From Tuctoria greenei (taxonomy: Eukaryota > Streptophyta > Magnoliopsida > Poales > Poaceae), in NCBI GenBank assembly GCA_036927565.1, contig JAYESD010000001.1, forward strand, positions 279,631,560 through 279,695,559: a stretch of 64,000 nt of DNA, written 5' to 3'. The position numbers and the translations under genes were made by a program. Each line of letters opens with the position of its first letter. Within the stretch, counting starts at the first letter, position 1. The notes beneath the pieces were generated by a model. That model worked only from the letters and a program-made list of their open reading frames with translations. It had not been told where the DNA came from and did not search any database. Shown here one piece after another: positions 1-9,528 of the stretch.

Positions 1-1306
1 ATAATGCACACAAAATAATCAACATGCAATGACATGTATGCATGCACAATTTAATAATTAATTTACTACGGTCATTTATTAATTAGATGCGTCTAGTTCA
101 TACGTGTTCATATGTGTTTACGGGGGTTTTAGGGTGGATTAATGCTGCTGAAAATAAAATCATGGTGCAACTAAATTTAATTTACGCCTACTAGATTTAA
201 TACGGTCGCAAAAATTTGCATCGGGAACGAACTCTACCGTAGATCTGACGGCGTGACGATCGCGGAATAAATGCGAGGCGTAGACGAAATAGATGGTGCA
301 GCAGTCCTTCGGCGGTACGACGGTGGCGGCGCGATGTCGGCGACGATCTCCGGCGAACGGCGGTGTCCTCCTCTTTTTCTCCCTCTTCTTCCCCTTCTTT
401 TTCTCTTTTTTTTTTTCTTCCCTGGGCGCCTCTGTTTTCTCTGTTCCCGTCGCCCTTTTCTTCTCTGGAAACGGCGGCTGGGTCTGGCGACTTTTCCTCC
501 TTGCTGGCGGCTGCTGGTTCGTGGGGAAAAAGGGCCTAGGCCTGGGTCCTATTTATAGGGGCGTAGCTAGGGTATGTCACCGGTAAAATCGGAAGCGGTT
601 AAGGGATAGACTCGTATCCGGGAAAAACGGGGCGTTACGGCGCGGGAGAGGGCGGGAGACCGCGCGCGTAGGGAAAAAAAATCGCGTCGGGGGGCGGGAG
701 ACCGAGGCGGCTGCGGCCTCGGGCGGTGCGCGCCGCGCGACAGGGGGGGGGGGGGGCGGGGCCCGGCGCTCTGCGCTGCGCTGCAGAGCAGCCGCAGGCG
801 GCGCGGGTCAGGGGGCGGCAGCGGCGTGGGGCCCCCGGGCGGGCGCGCTCGCTCGCGCGTGCGGGCGTGGCCTCGGGGCGCGGTGCCGGCTCGGCCGGCT
901 GGGCGCTGGCCTGGCCGCCGGGCGGCTCCTTGCTTTCTTTTTTTTTTCTTTTTTTTATTCTTTTATATATATATATTATAATATATTTTATTACTTATAT
1001 TTTATTTATTATTATTTTTTTTATCTATTATTCTTATAATATATATTATTAATGTTATATATTTTTTTTCTATTATACTTTTTTTTTATTTTGTTATATA
1101 TATATTATTTATATATATTTATATTATTCTTTTTTTTTTATTCTTATTCCCTATTACAAGTTTTAGCCTATAATTATTGTTTTCTTTCCTTCTTTTGCCA
1201 CACGTATTTGTATACGCATATGTTTTATTTTTTTTTCTTTTATTCTACTAGTGTTTAATGCATGACCATGTATGCAATGCATGATGCGAAAATTTAGGGT
1301 GTTACA
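1..1306 (-). repeat. 3' LTR of element A (partial)
   Basis: Base 1 matches base 8974 of the right-hand LTR and the two stay almost identical to the LTR end at 1306. It holds a G/C-rich block (about 640-930) with a long G run near 738-751, and an A/T-rich low-complexity block (about 950-1165) dominated by TA steps and T runs. The T runs and the G run differ in length between the two LTRs. The first 1.5 kb of this LTR lies outside the window. Confidence 0.95.
550..557 (-). promoter_or_regulatory. TATA box of the 3' LTR of element A
   Basis: The minus strand reads CCTATAAATAGG here, the same as at 9521-9528 in the 5' LTR. As part of a 3' LTR it could drive outward minus-strand transcription into the flanking DNA to the left. 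Confidence 0.55.
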
Positions 1307-4300
1307 AACCTACCCCCCTTAAAGTGAATCTCGCCCTCGAGATTCGACAGCGTGGAGAAAAGATGAGGGAATTCTGCCTTCAGGTCTTCTTCACGTTCCC
1401 ATGTAGCTTCGGCTTCCGTATGGTGTTTCCATTGCACTTTGCACCAACGGATCCTCTTATTTCTCGTGACTCTTTCTTTCATATCCAAAATTTTGATAGG
1501 TTGCTCGACATAAGACAAATCCTCTTGAAGTTCTAACTCGTCCATCGGCACTTGTTCTTCCGGTACCCTGAGACACTTTTTGAGTTGAGAGACGTGAAAT
1601 ACGTCGTGTACATCGGAGAGATACGTTGGCAGCTCAAGTCGATAAGCTACCTCTCCTCGCTTGTCCAGAATCTTAAATGGTCCGATGTAACGTGGTGCCA
1701 GTTTTCCCTTGACGTTAAACCTTCGCTGACCTCTGATAGGTGACACTTTGAGGTATACAAAATCTCCAACTTCAAAAGTCAGACTCCTTCGCCTATTATC
1801 AGCATAACCTTTCTGTCGAGACTGGGCAGCCTTTAAGTTTTCCCGTATTATCTGGACTTGCCTTTCAGCTTCTTGTAACACGTCGGGACCAAACACTTGA
1901 TTCTCTCCGGTTTCATTCCAAAACAAGGGAGTCCTACATTTCCTTCCGTATAATGCTTCATAGGGTGACATTTTCAAACTTGCTTGGTAACTATTGTTGT
2001 ACGAGAATTCAGCATACGGCAAACTTTTATCCCAACTTTTCTTATGCTTTAAAGCACATGCTCTCAACATGTCTTCCAAAATTTGGTTGGTCCTCTCGGT
2101 TTGTCCATCTGTTTGAGGGTGATACGCCGAACTAAAGTTCAGCCTTGTTCCCATTGCTTCATGCAATTTCTGCCAAAATCTGGAGGTGAATTGAGAACCT
2201 CTATCCGAGACTATCTTCTTCGGTACTCCGTGTCGGCACACAATATGTTCCATATACAATTCTGCTAGCTTCGCGGTGGTATATGTGGTCTTGACGGGGA
2301 TGAAATGAGCTGATTTTGTCAATCGATCCACAATAACCCATATTGAATCATAGCCAGACTGAGTTCGCGGTAATCCAACTATAAAGTCCATACCAATCTC
2401 TTCCCACTTCCACTCCGGGATCTTCAATGGTTGTAACAATCCGGCTGGCCTTTGATGTTCAGCTTTAACTCGTTGGCACACATCACAAAGTGCAACATAT
2501 TCGGCTATGTCCTTTTTCATGCTGGCCCACCAGTAGCATGTCTTTAAGTCCTTGTACATCTTCGTACAGCCAGGATGAATTGAGTAAGGCGAGTCATGTG
2601 CCTCCTTCAATATTGTTTCTCGAATATGCCTAACGTTAGGTACCACAATCCTCTTTCCAAGCCATAAGGTACCTTGTTCGTCCTCATCAAATCTGAATTC
2701 CTTTCCTTCTTGGGTCCTTTCCTTGATTTCTTGTATTTCCTTGTCCTTTGTCTGTCCTTCCCGTATTTCCTGCTCCAATGTTGGGTTGACTTCCATCGTT
2801 CCCATCTCATTTATGAATCCGAGGTTCAACCGTTCAAACTCCTTGCATAACTCGGATGGCAGTTCTTGAACTGTAAGTTGATGACTTACTCCCTTTCGGC
2901 TCAAAGCATCGGCCACTACGTTGGCCTTCCCTGGGTGATAGTTGATTCCCACGTCATAATCCTTGATGAGCTCCAACCATCGGCGTTGCCTCAGGTTCAG
3001 ATCCGTTTGCGTAAATATGTACTTGAGACTCTTGTGGTCCGTATAAATCTCACATCGGTGACCAAAAACATAGTGTCTCCATATCTTCAAGGCGTGTACC
3101 ACGGCTGCGAGTTCAAGGTCGTGTGTAGGATAATTCAACTCATGTTTCTTTAGTTGCCTCGATGCATAAGCTACCACTTGGCCTTCTTGCATGAGCACAC
3201 ATCCTAATCCTTGTCTTGATGCATCACAGTATATATCAAAACTCTTGCTCACGTCCGGTAATACTAACACTGGCGCGGTTGTCAATCTTTTCTTTAACTC
3301 TTCAAAGCTATCCTGACAAGCTTGAGTCCATCGGAATGCCTTTCCCTTCATGAGTAATTCGGTCGTAGGCTTGGCTATCTTGGAAAAATCCTTTATGAAT
3401 CGGCGGTAATATCCAGCCATTCCAAGGAAACTCCGAATCTCCTTGACATTCTGTGGCGGTTCCCACTTAAGCACATCTCTCACCTTCCCTGGGTCAACTG
3501 ATACTCCTCCTCCGGAAATAATATGGCCTAGGAAAGAAACTTCTCGTAACCAAAATTGACATTTACTGAACTTGGCATACAATTGATGCTCCCTCAATTT
3601 CTGCAGCGTAAGCCTCAAGTGTTCCTCGTGTTCCTTCTCATCCTTCGAGTAGATCATAATATCATCGATGAACACTACAACGAACTTATCCAGGTATTCC
3701 ATGAAGACCTTATTCATAAGATACATAAAGTACGCAGGCGCATTTGTCAATCCAAATGACATGACGGTGTACTCGTAAGATCCATATCGTGTCCGAAATG
3801 CCGTCTTGGGTATGTCTGATGGTCTAATCTTCATTTGGAAGTATCCTGACCGCAAGTCGATCTTGGAGAAGATACAGGCACCCTTCATTTGGTCGAACAA
3901 ATCCTCAATACGGGGCAGTGAGTACTTGTTCTTAATTGTCACTTCGTTGAGAGCCCTATAGTCCACACACATCCTCTGGGTTCCATCCTTCTTATCTACG
4001 AAGAGCACTGGGGCTCCCCACGGGGATGAACTTGGGCGTATAAAACCCTTCTCTAGCTGCTCTTGAATTTGCTTCTTGAGCTCTGCTAATTCCTTAGGAG
4101 GCATCCTATACGGCCTCTTAGCTATAGGTGCAGTTCCGGGTATCAACTCAATGGCGAATTCTATGTCACGATCAGGTGGCATACCTGGCAACTCATCTGG
4201 AAACACGTCCGGGTACTCGCGAACGATCGGAATGCTTTCCAATGTCACTTCTTCCACGTGATTCAGCATCGCTTTTCCTCTTGCAGGTTGGGCTGCTTCA

Positions 4301-5865
4301 ACTTCAATGCGTGTACCATGTTCACTTGTCAACTGCACAATCCTCTCGGCGCATTGAATGACTCCATTATACTTGCTCAACCAGTCCATTCCAAGTATTA
4401 TGTCTATTCCTTGGGAGTCCAATACTATGAGGTTTGCGAGAAAGTCTACCCCCCTTATTTTAATGCTTACTTTCGGACATACTATATTAGTCCTCATCTC
4501 TCCGCCAGGAGAACTTACTAGCATAGTTTGCTTCATATGAGATATAGGCAAATTGTACTTGGCAACATACTTTGACGAGATGAATGAATGAGATGCTCCT
4601 GAATCAAATAAAACAGTCGCGGGGTTGGAGTTGGCGAGAAACATACCAATCACGACGTCATCAGCTTGCTGGGCTTCCTCAGTAGAGATATGATTGACAT
4701 TGCCACGAGCAAAATTCTGCTGTCCACGGTTGCCTTGTGGTGCTCCTCCATTTGGTCGCGGGTTATTTGGCCTTGGCGCATTGTTCATAGGTCCATTGTT
4801 TCTCCTGGGGCATTGATTTGCAAAGTGTCCCAGTTCTCCACAAGCATAGCATGTCTTTCCACCCGTAGCATTGGGGAAGTTTGGGCGCAACTGGTTTTGA
4901 GCATTTTCCGCCATGTTAGGACGCGGCGCAGGTGGCACAGGATTGCGAGGCGCTTGCATGGCAGGGCGTTGCTGCGGTGGCTGATTTGGGCGGGGCGGAT
5001 AAGCAGTGCGGTATGCAGGAGCAGAGGGGTTGTATTGTGGTGCAGTAGGTGGTGCATAGCGGGGGCGAACATTGCTTCCTTGCTGCGGTCCATGATGTGA
5101 CATCTTCCTCTTGTTGTCCTGCTCCATCTCACGAATCTTGTTCTCAACCACAATAGCCTTGTCAACCAACTTTTGGAAGTTTGGATAATCAGTATTGAGC
5201 AACTGGACTTGAATTTCATTGTTGAGACCTCTCATAAAAAGATACTGCTTCCTACTATCAGTTTTGATGTCTTCTGGAGCATATCTTGATAATTGAGTGA
5301 ATTTGTTGAGATACTCACTCACACTCATCCTTCCTTGCCTGAGATTTTCAAAGTCTTGTCTCCTCAGTATCATAACTCCTTCAGGTACATAGTGGGAACG
5401 GAAACTCTGTTTAAACTCAGCCCAAGTGATTGTTTCCTGGTTATCATGAGCGTTGCAAAGAGCTTCCCACCAGTCAGCGGCTGCTCCAACTAGTTGATGT
5501 GATGCAAAGAGAACCTTCTCCCTGTCAGTGCACTGGACAATAGCAAGTTTCTTCTCAACGGACTTCAGCCAATCATCAGCTTCCATTGGGTCTGTGGCTT
5601 GTGCAAAGGTAGGCGGTCTGGTCCTCATGAACTCTCCCAAACGGTTGTGATGTGGCGGGGGTGGTGGTGGAGGCAGGTGGGGCTGATTGTTGTTGCCAGC
5701 TTGCAGCTGTCCCATGGTCTGTATCATGGTCTGCATGAGCTGGTTCTGCATGGCTAACAGTTGTTCAATGTTGATAGCTCCATGAGCATGTCCCTGGTTG
5801 TTCTGGGGTACTTCATTGCGCTCCTCCTCATCGTTGGCATCCCTCTGGTTACGAGTTCTCACCAT
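1294..5865 (-). CDS. Gag-pol polyprotein of element A (chromovirus)
   Basis: One unbroken frame of 1523 residues. In order: Gag with a Q/P-rich N-terminus and a retrotransposon gag domain (about residues 85-250); a zinc knuckle CYACGELGHFANQC (about 338-351); aspartic protease with FDSGASHSF (about 416-425); reverse transcriptase with intact catalytic motifs (KIDLRSGYFQM, then FIDDIMIYS near 731); RNase H (CDASRQGLG); integrase with the HHCC finger (HPGC...CDVCQ, about 1092-1135) and core D, D, E in MDFIVGLP, SDRGSQF and DGQTERTNQ; and a C-terminal chromodomain-like region (about 1455-1510) after DVFHVSQLKKCL. The ATG directly follows a pyrimidine-rich stretch ending in CAACAG, which resembles a 3' splice site. 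The stop lies 10-12 bp inside the 3' LTR. The gene looks functional. Confidence 0.96.
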   Translation of the reverse strand: MVRTRNQRDANDEEERNEVPQNNQGHAHGAINIEQLLAMQNQLMQTMIQTMGQLQAGNNNQPHLPPPPPPPHHNRLGEFMRTRPPTFAQATDPMEADDWLKSVEKKLAIVQCTDREKVLFASHQLVGAAADWWEALCNAHDNQETITWAEFKQSFRSHYVPEGVMILRRQDFENLRQGRMSVSEYLNKFTQLSRYAPEDIKTDSRKQYLFMRGLNNEIQVQLLNTDYPNFQKLVDKAIVVENKIREMEQDNKRKMSHHGPQQGSNVRPRYAPPTAPQYNPSAPAYRTAYPPRPNQPPQQRPAMQAPRNPVPPAPRPNMAENAQNQLRPNFPNATGGKTCYACGELGHFANQCPRRNNGPMNNAPRPNNPRPNGGAPQGNRGQQNFARGNVNHISTEEAQQADDVVIGMFLANSNPATVLFDSGASHSFISSKYVAKYNLPISHMKQTMLVSSPGGEMRTNIVCPKVSIKIRGVDFLANLIVLDSQGIDIILGMDWLSKYNGVIQCAERIVQLTSEHGTRIEVEAAQPARGKAMLNHVEEVTLESIPIVREYPDVFPDELPGMPPDRDIEFAIELIPGTAPIAKRPYRMPPKELAELKKQIQEQLEKGFIRPSSSPWGAPVLFVDKKDGTQRMCVDYRALNEVTIKNKYSLPRIEDLFDQMKGACIFSKIDLRSGYFQMKIRPSDIPKTAFRTRYGSYEYTVMSFGLTNAPAYFMYLMNKVFMEYLDKFVVVFIDDIMIYSKDEKEHEEHLRLTLQKLREHQLYAKFSKCQFWLREVSFLGHIISGGGVSVDPGKVRDVLKWEPPQNVKEIRSFLGMAGYYRRFIKDFSKIAKPTTELLMKGKAFRWTQACQDSFEELKKRLTTAPVLVLPDVSKSFDIYCDASRQGLGCVLMQEGQVVAYASRQLKKHELNYPTHDLELAAVVHALKIWRHYVFGHRCEIYTDHKSLKYIFTQTDLNLRQRRWLELIKDYDVGINYHPGKANVVADALSRKGVSHQLTVQELPSELCKEFERLNLGFINEMGTMEVNPTLEQEIREGQTKDKEIQEIKERTQEGKEFRFDEDEQGTLWLGKRIVVPNVRHIRETILKEAHDSPYSIHPGCTKMYKDLKTCYWWASMKKDIAEYVALCDVCQRVKAEHQRPAGLLQPLKIPEWKWEEIGMDFIVGLPRTQSGYDSIWVIVDRLTKSAHFIPVKTTYTTAKLAELYMEHIVCRHGVPKKIVSDRGSQFTSRFWQKLHEAMGTRLNFSSAYHPQTDGQTERTNQILEDMLRACALKHKKSWDKSLPYAEFSYNNSYQASLKMSPYEALYGRKCRTPLFWNETGENQVFGPDVLQEAERQVQIIRENLKAAQSRQKGYADNRRRSLTFEVGDFVYLKVSPIRGQRRFNVKGKLAPRYIGPFKILDKRGEVAYRLELPTYLSDVHDVFHVSQLKKCLRVPEEQVPMDELELQEDLSYVEQPIKILDMKERVTRNKRIRWCKVQWKHHTEAEATWEREEDLKAEFPHLFSTLSNLEGEIHFKGGRFVTP
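1307..1320 (-). other. Polypurine tract of element A
   Basis: The minus strand reads AAGGGGGGTAGGTT directly before the 3' LTR. This is the plus-strand primer site for reverse transcription. The tract is also translated, because gag-pol continues through it and ends inside the LTR. Confidence 0.9.
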
Positions 5866-6174
5866 CTGTTGGCGAAGGAAGGGTAGGGACAGAAGGATTT
5901 AGAATTTGGAAGGAAACGTCCCAACTATATGCATCAAGGTATGTGACACTAAATAATCCTTTATTAATATAGACCTATATTAAGAGGATGTGGACAATTG
6001 CCGAAGCATCCCACAACTCTCTACTAAGCACACAAGCACTCAAACAAGCACCAAACAGAATTTACAAAGATCCTAAAAGAAGTAATACAACTCAAGGCCA
6101 CACAAGTATATCTACATCGCTCTTATTTACTAATGGGGGTGTGCCTATCCTTGAGTCGTGGCATGGGTCGAGGA
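5866..6174 (-). other. Spacer between ORF0 and gag of element A
   Basis: I see no coding sequence here on the sense strand. The segment just before gag is pyrimidine-rich on the minus strand (CTGTCCCTACCCTTCCTTCG, then CCAACAG), consistent with a 3' splice acceptor feeding gag. Confidence 0.4.
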
Positions 6175-7023
6175 CTAGTCGTCGTCGAGCGGGAACTCAT
6201 CCGGGTCCTCGTCGTCGTCGTCGTCGGGGTCCTCGGGGTCCTGTGGGTCCTGGGGTGGTGAGGCAGCAGGCGGCGGTGGTGCGGTAGACGCCACACTGGA
6301 AGGTTCCTCGTCAGAGGACTCCTCAGAGGATGACTCACGCTGACCGTTGCGACGGTCTGGAGAGTCCGGGGTCCACATCGGGGTGTCGGACGCGTAGTCG
6401 TCCGGGTCCTCGTCGGTGATCCGACGATACCTCCTGATTATCGCCTCGTGACGCTGGGCGAGGTCGCGTCCATCCTGGATCTCCTGCTGCGCCCGCTGAA
6501 GTCGGGCACTCAGCTGGGTCACGTCGCCAACAGTCTGACGAGACTGCGGGAGGTCCAGGGGTCTCTCCACGTGTCTGGAGACGAAGCGCGCAGTGCCACT
6601 GGGACGCTGCGGGACGAAGGCGTGAACCGTGTCCTCCAGACGGAAACGGCGGGCGTGGCTCCAGAAAGTGGCTGCTTCCCAGCTAGCATCCTGCTCTGCA
6701 GATCGGCGGGAGCTCCTCCAAGCAGGGCTGCTGTGGGTCTTCACCAACTCGTCACCGTAGTAGATATAAATTTTGCAGCTCCACTCCTTCCTGCCGGGGC
6801 GCTGCACTCCAGTGGTGTGGTAGGAGAGCGAGAGACTGTGGTGGCGGTAGCCAGCCTCACGGAGTAGGGCACGGAGACGGTGTCGCAACTGTCCTGCGGC
6901 TCTGCCGTCAGAACGGATCACCACCGGGTGGCGGGGGTCGACGGCCGGAGAGCGACTAGCCAACCTACGCGGGGGCACGAGTCCACCAGTCGACTTACGG
7001 GGGGTTGTCTTGGTGCGGGCCAT
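6175..7023 (-). CDS. Upstream ORF (ORF0-like) of element A with a histone H3 tail-like N-terminus
   Basis: 282 residues, located between PBS and gag on the element's sense strand. After Met it begins ARTKTTPRKSTGG, matching the histone H3 tail ARTKQTARKSTGG at 11 of 13 positions. R2, T3, K4, R8, K9 and S10 are kept; A7 is P. Similarity fades by residue 23 (P16, L20 and A21 still match). The middle (about 75-150) is a basic domain I do not recognise, with a GRKEWSCKIYIYYGDE stretch. Next come a probable coiled coil (about 165-200), a Ser/Glu-rich segment (SSSEESSDEE) and a Pro-rich then strongly acidic end (DPDDDDDEDPDEF). From general knowledge, some rice chromoviruses (RIRE3, RIRE8) carry an extra ORF before gag; the role is unknown. 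The ATG follows TTCTTGTAG, a good plant 3' splice-site match. The frame is unbroken, as in gag-pol. Confidence 0.85.
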   Translation of the reverse strand: MARTKTTPRKSTGGLVPPRRLASRSPAVDPRHPVVIRSDGRAAGQLRHRLRALLREAGYRHHSLSLSYHTTGVQRPGRKEWSCKIYIYYGDELVKTHSSPAWRSSRRSAEQDASWEAATFWSHARRFRLEDTVHAFVPQRPSGTARFVSRHVERPLDLPQSRQTVGDVTQLSARLQRAQQEIQDGRDLAQRHEAIIRRYRRITDEDPDDYASDTPMWTPDSPDRRNGQRESSSEESSDEEPSSVASTAPPPPAASPPQDPQDPEDPDDDDDEDPDEFPLDDD

Positions 7024-7411
7024 CTACAAGAAACAAGAATACATTAGGAAAATAATGAAAAACAAATCTGAAAATTTCAGCAGTTAACGGCGGACAAAGA
7101 GCGGTGCAGCGGTTCCAAAAGAACGAAAAATAAAGAGAAAAATTACAGCAACCAACACAATAATTTTACCCACACATAATAGCAGCAAAACACACCGTTT
7201 TCGCGAAAATTTATACAGTAAAACAGCAGCACTTAATTTTGCTCACTTCTGAAAATTTTTATCAAAACGCAGCAGCGATCAATACTTTTTGCGGCCGAAA
7301 ATAAAGGAAACAAAACAGCAGCAAAAATTTTCGAAAATATCATATTAGAAGGGTGTTCCTAAGTGCTCTAGAGTGTCCATTCTACCTAGGCTTGCGTCCT
7401 ACGGTCAACGC
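7024..7411 (-). other. 5' leader of element A
   Basis: An A-rich (plus strand) untranslated leader between PBS and ORF0 with no good ORF. The minus strand has a possible splice donor, CCTAG/GTAGAA, near 7385 and ends in a pyrimidine-rich TTGTTTCTTGTAG directly before the ORF0 ATG. Splicing is inferred only. Confidence 0.45.
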
Positions 7412-7424
7412 GGCTCTGATACCA
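7412..7424 (-). other. Primer-binding site, initiator-Met tRNA type, element A
   Basis: The minus strand reads TGGTATCAGAGCC, the usual complement of the 3' end of plant initiator methionine tRNA. It starts 3 bp inside the 5' LTR boundary at 7428. Confidence 0.93.
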
Positions 7425-7975
7425 ATTTGTGACACCCGGTTCCGAATATGAACCAAGCGTAACGCATATGTGTGCCCAGGATGTTCAACACACATACACG
7501 AATGATTCACAAATGATAAACAGAATTTAACCACGTCTTAACTAATACATAAGTACTTTATTACAATAATCCAATAGTTCACAAATAATAAAACTCTAAA
7601 TAATTGCAGCGGAAAATAAACTAAACAATGCGACTCCAATCCACAGGCAATTGACGGCGGTACGCAACCTAGTACTCCTCGTGATCCTCAGGGTACTCCC
7701 AATTGTCTCCAGTAGCTGTTGGGGGGGGATTGCAAGGGTGAGTACATGTCGTACTCAGCAAGTGTGGAAAGTATGACATGTGGCTAATTCAAATGACGAC
7801 AATAATAATGGCTAAGTGCTGAAAAGTACAGTAAAACATTTGAAAGGCATTATACTATGTCTATGTGAAATAAATCCCATCATATTAACAAGGTATAAAC
7901 AATATCCAATTATTACCAACATTACCATTATCCATGTCCGAATACCATAACTCAATTCCATAACCATGACCACAA

Positions 7976-8052
7976 CCATCACCAAACCATAACCATTACC
8001 AAACCATAACCATCACCAAACCATAACCATTACCAAACCATAACCATCCCCA
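7976..8052. repeat. Short tandem repeat, about 17-bp unit, in LTR of element A
   Basis: About four tandem copies of a unit like CATAACCATTACCAAAC, alternating ATTACC and ATCACC. Fragment H has a more scattered version of the same words at about 15955-16070, so the array expanded or was homogenised after the two LTRs diverged. Confidence 0.8.
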
Positions 8053-9520
8053 AATCCCAATTTCCAACTCTAATCATGTAGGTCATCCAGGCGCTCATAA
8101 CCGGGAGCACGGCTATCATGATAGTTTTTAAACACTCTGCAGAGGTTGTACCACTTTACCCACATGTTTGTGATTTTATCACCTTTCGATGACTAAGAAA
8201 CCTCCATTATGCCATCTCACACTTCCGTAGGTGTGTGGCCAAGAGATCACGAAATAGCCTTTCAAAAGGGACTACTAGTATGTACGGGCCCACTAAGGTT
8301 TCACCGGCAGGCTTGAACCTCTATTCTCCCACCTACGGGTCCCCTCGTGTGCCATGCGGATCCCAGGGCAGTCCTCCTCGACTCCCATTCCCCGCGCCAT
8401 CCAATGGTCCATACAATACTAGCAGCGCTCCTAATTATTCAGCTACGCCGCACCCATACTTGGCCTTGTGGTGGCACTGTTGACCTGGCATATTCTCGCA
8501 TGAACCGGTCCTTAGATCTAAGGCAAGCAAACCACCATAACATCCAACCCATCCACAAAACCATGCTTGCTTAGATCACCCATCGTATTGACCAGTTCAC
8601 ATTAACCAGAATATCATTGATGCATAATTAAATATGTAGTGTTGCTTCCCCATCCCAATTAATCAAGCGAGGCAAAAAGGTAAAACCCTTCCCGACTCTC
8701 TACCATAAATTCCAGGTGACAAGGGTGGTCAAACAAAACTAGTAAACTTCCTACCATAGGATTCCCATCAATTTGACACAAGCATGCAAGTTCGCAAACA
8801 AAACATTTATTTTAAAATAGGATCAATATGCTTCAAGGACACTTGCCTTGCTCCGGCGGATGGGGTTGCTCAAGCGCTTCGAAGTCTTGGTTTTGGAAAT
8901 CCTCGTACGCAACCTCTTGAGCACGTTCCTCTACGCGTGATCATACATACAAGAAAAACATATACAATTCAACATAATGCACACAAAATAATCAACATGC
9001 AATGACATGTATGCATGCACAATTTAATAATTAATTTACTACGGTCATTTATTAATTAGATGCGTCTAGTTCATACGTGTTCATATGTGTTTACGGGGGT
9101 TTTAGGGTGGATTAATGCTGCTGAAAATAAAATCATGGTGCAACTAAATTTAATTTACGCCTACTAGATTTAATACGGTCGCAAAAATTTGCATCGGGAA
9201 CGAACTCTACCGTAGATCTGACGGCGTGACGATCGCGGAATAAATGCGAGGCGTAGACGAAATAGATGGTGCAGCAGTCCTTCGGCGGTACGACGGCGGC
9301 GGCGTGATGTCGGCGACGATCTCCGGCGAACGGCGGTGTCCTCCTCTTTTTCTCCCTCTTCTTCCCCTTCTTTTTCTCTTTTTTTTTCTTCCCTGAGCGC
9401 CTCTGTTTTCTCTGTTCCCGTCGCCCTTTTCTTCTCTGGAAACGGCGGCTGGGTCTGGCGACTTTTCCTCCTTGCTGGCGGCTGCTGGTTCGTGGGGAAA
9501 AAGGGCCTAGGCCTGGGTCC

Positions 9521-9528
9521 TATTTATA
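9521..9528 (-). promoter_or_regulatory. TATA box in 5' LTR of element A
   Basis: The minus strand reads CCCCTATAAATAGGACCC about 745 bp into the LTR. This is the best core-promoter candidate for the element and would place the transcript start near 9490. The same sequence is present at 550-557. Confidence 0.7.

Noticed and set aside
271..1258. Several open frames of 60-110 residues in the LTR of element A (and again at 9336-10017)
   Set aside because: They follow low-complexity DNA (T runs, TA repeats, G/C-rich block), give Phe/Leu/Tyr/Ile- or Arg/Gly-rich strings, and change length between the two LTR copies.
4666..5219. 144-residue frames in other frames opposite or overlapping gag of element A
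   Set aside because: They overlap the intact gag reading frame and show no domain.
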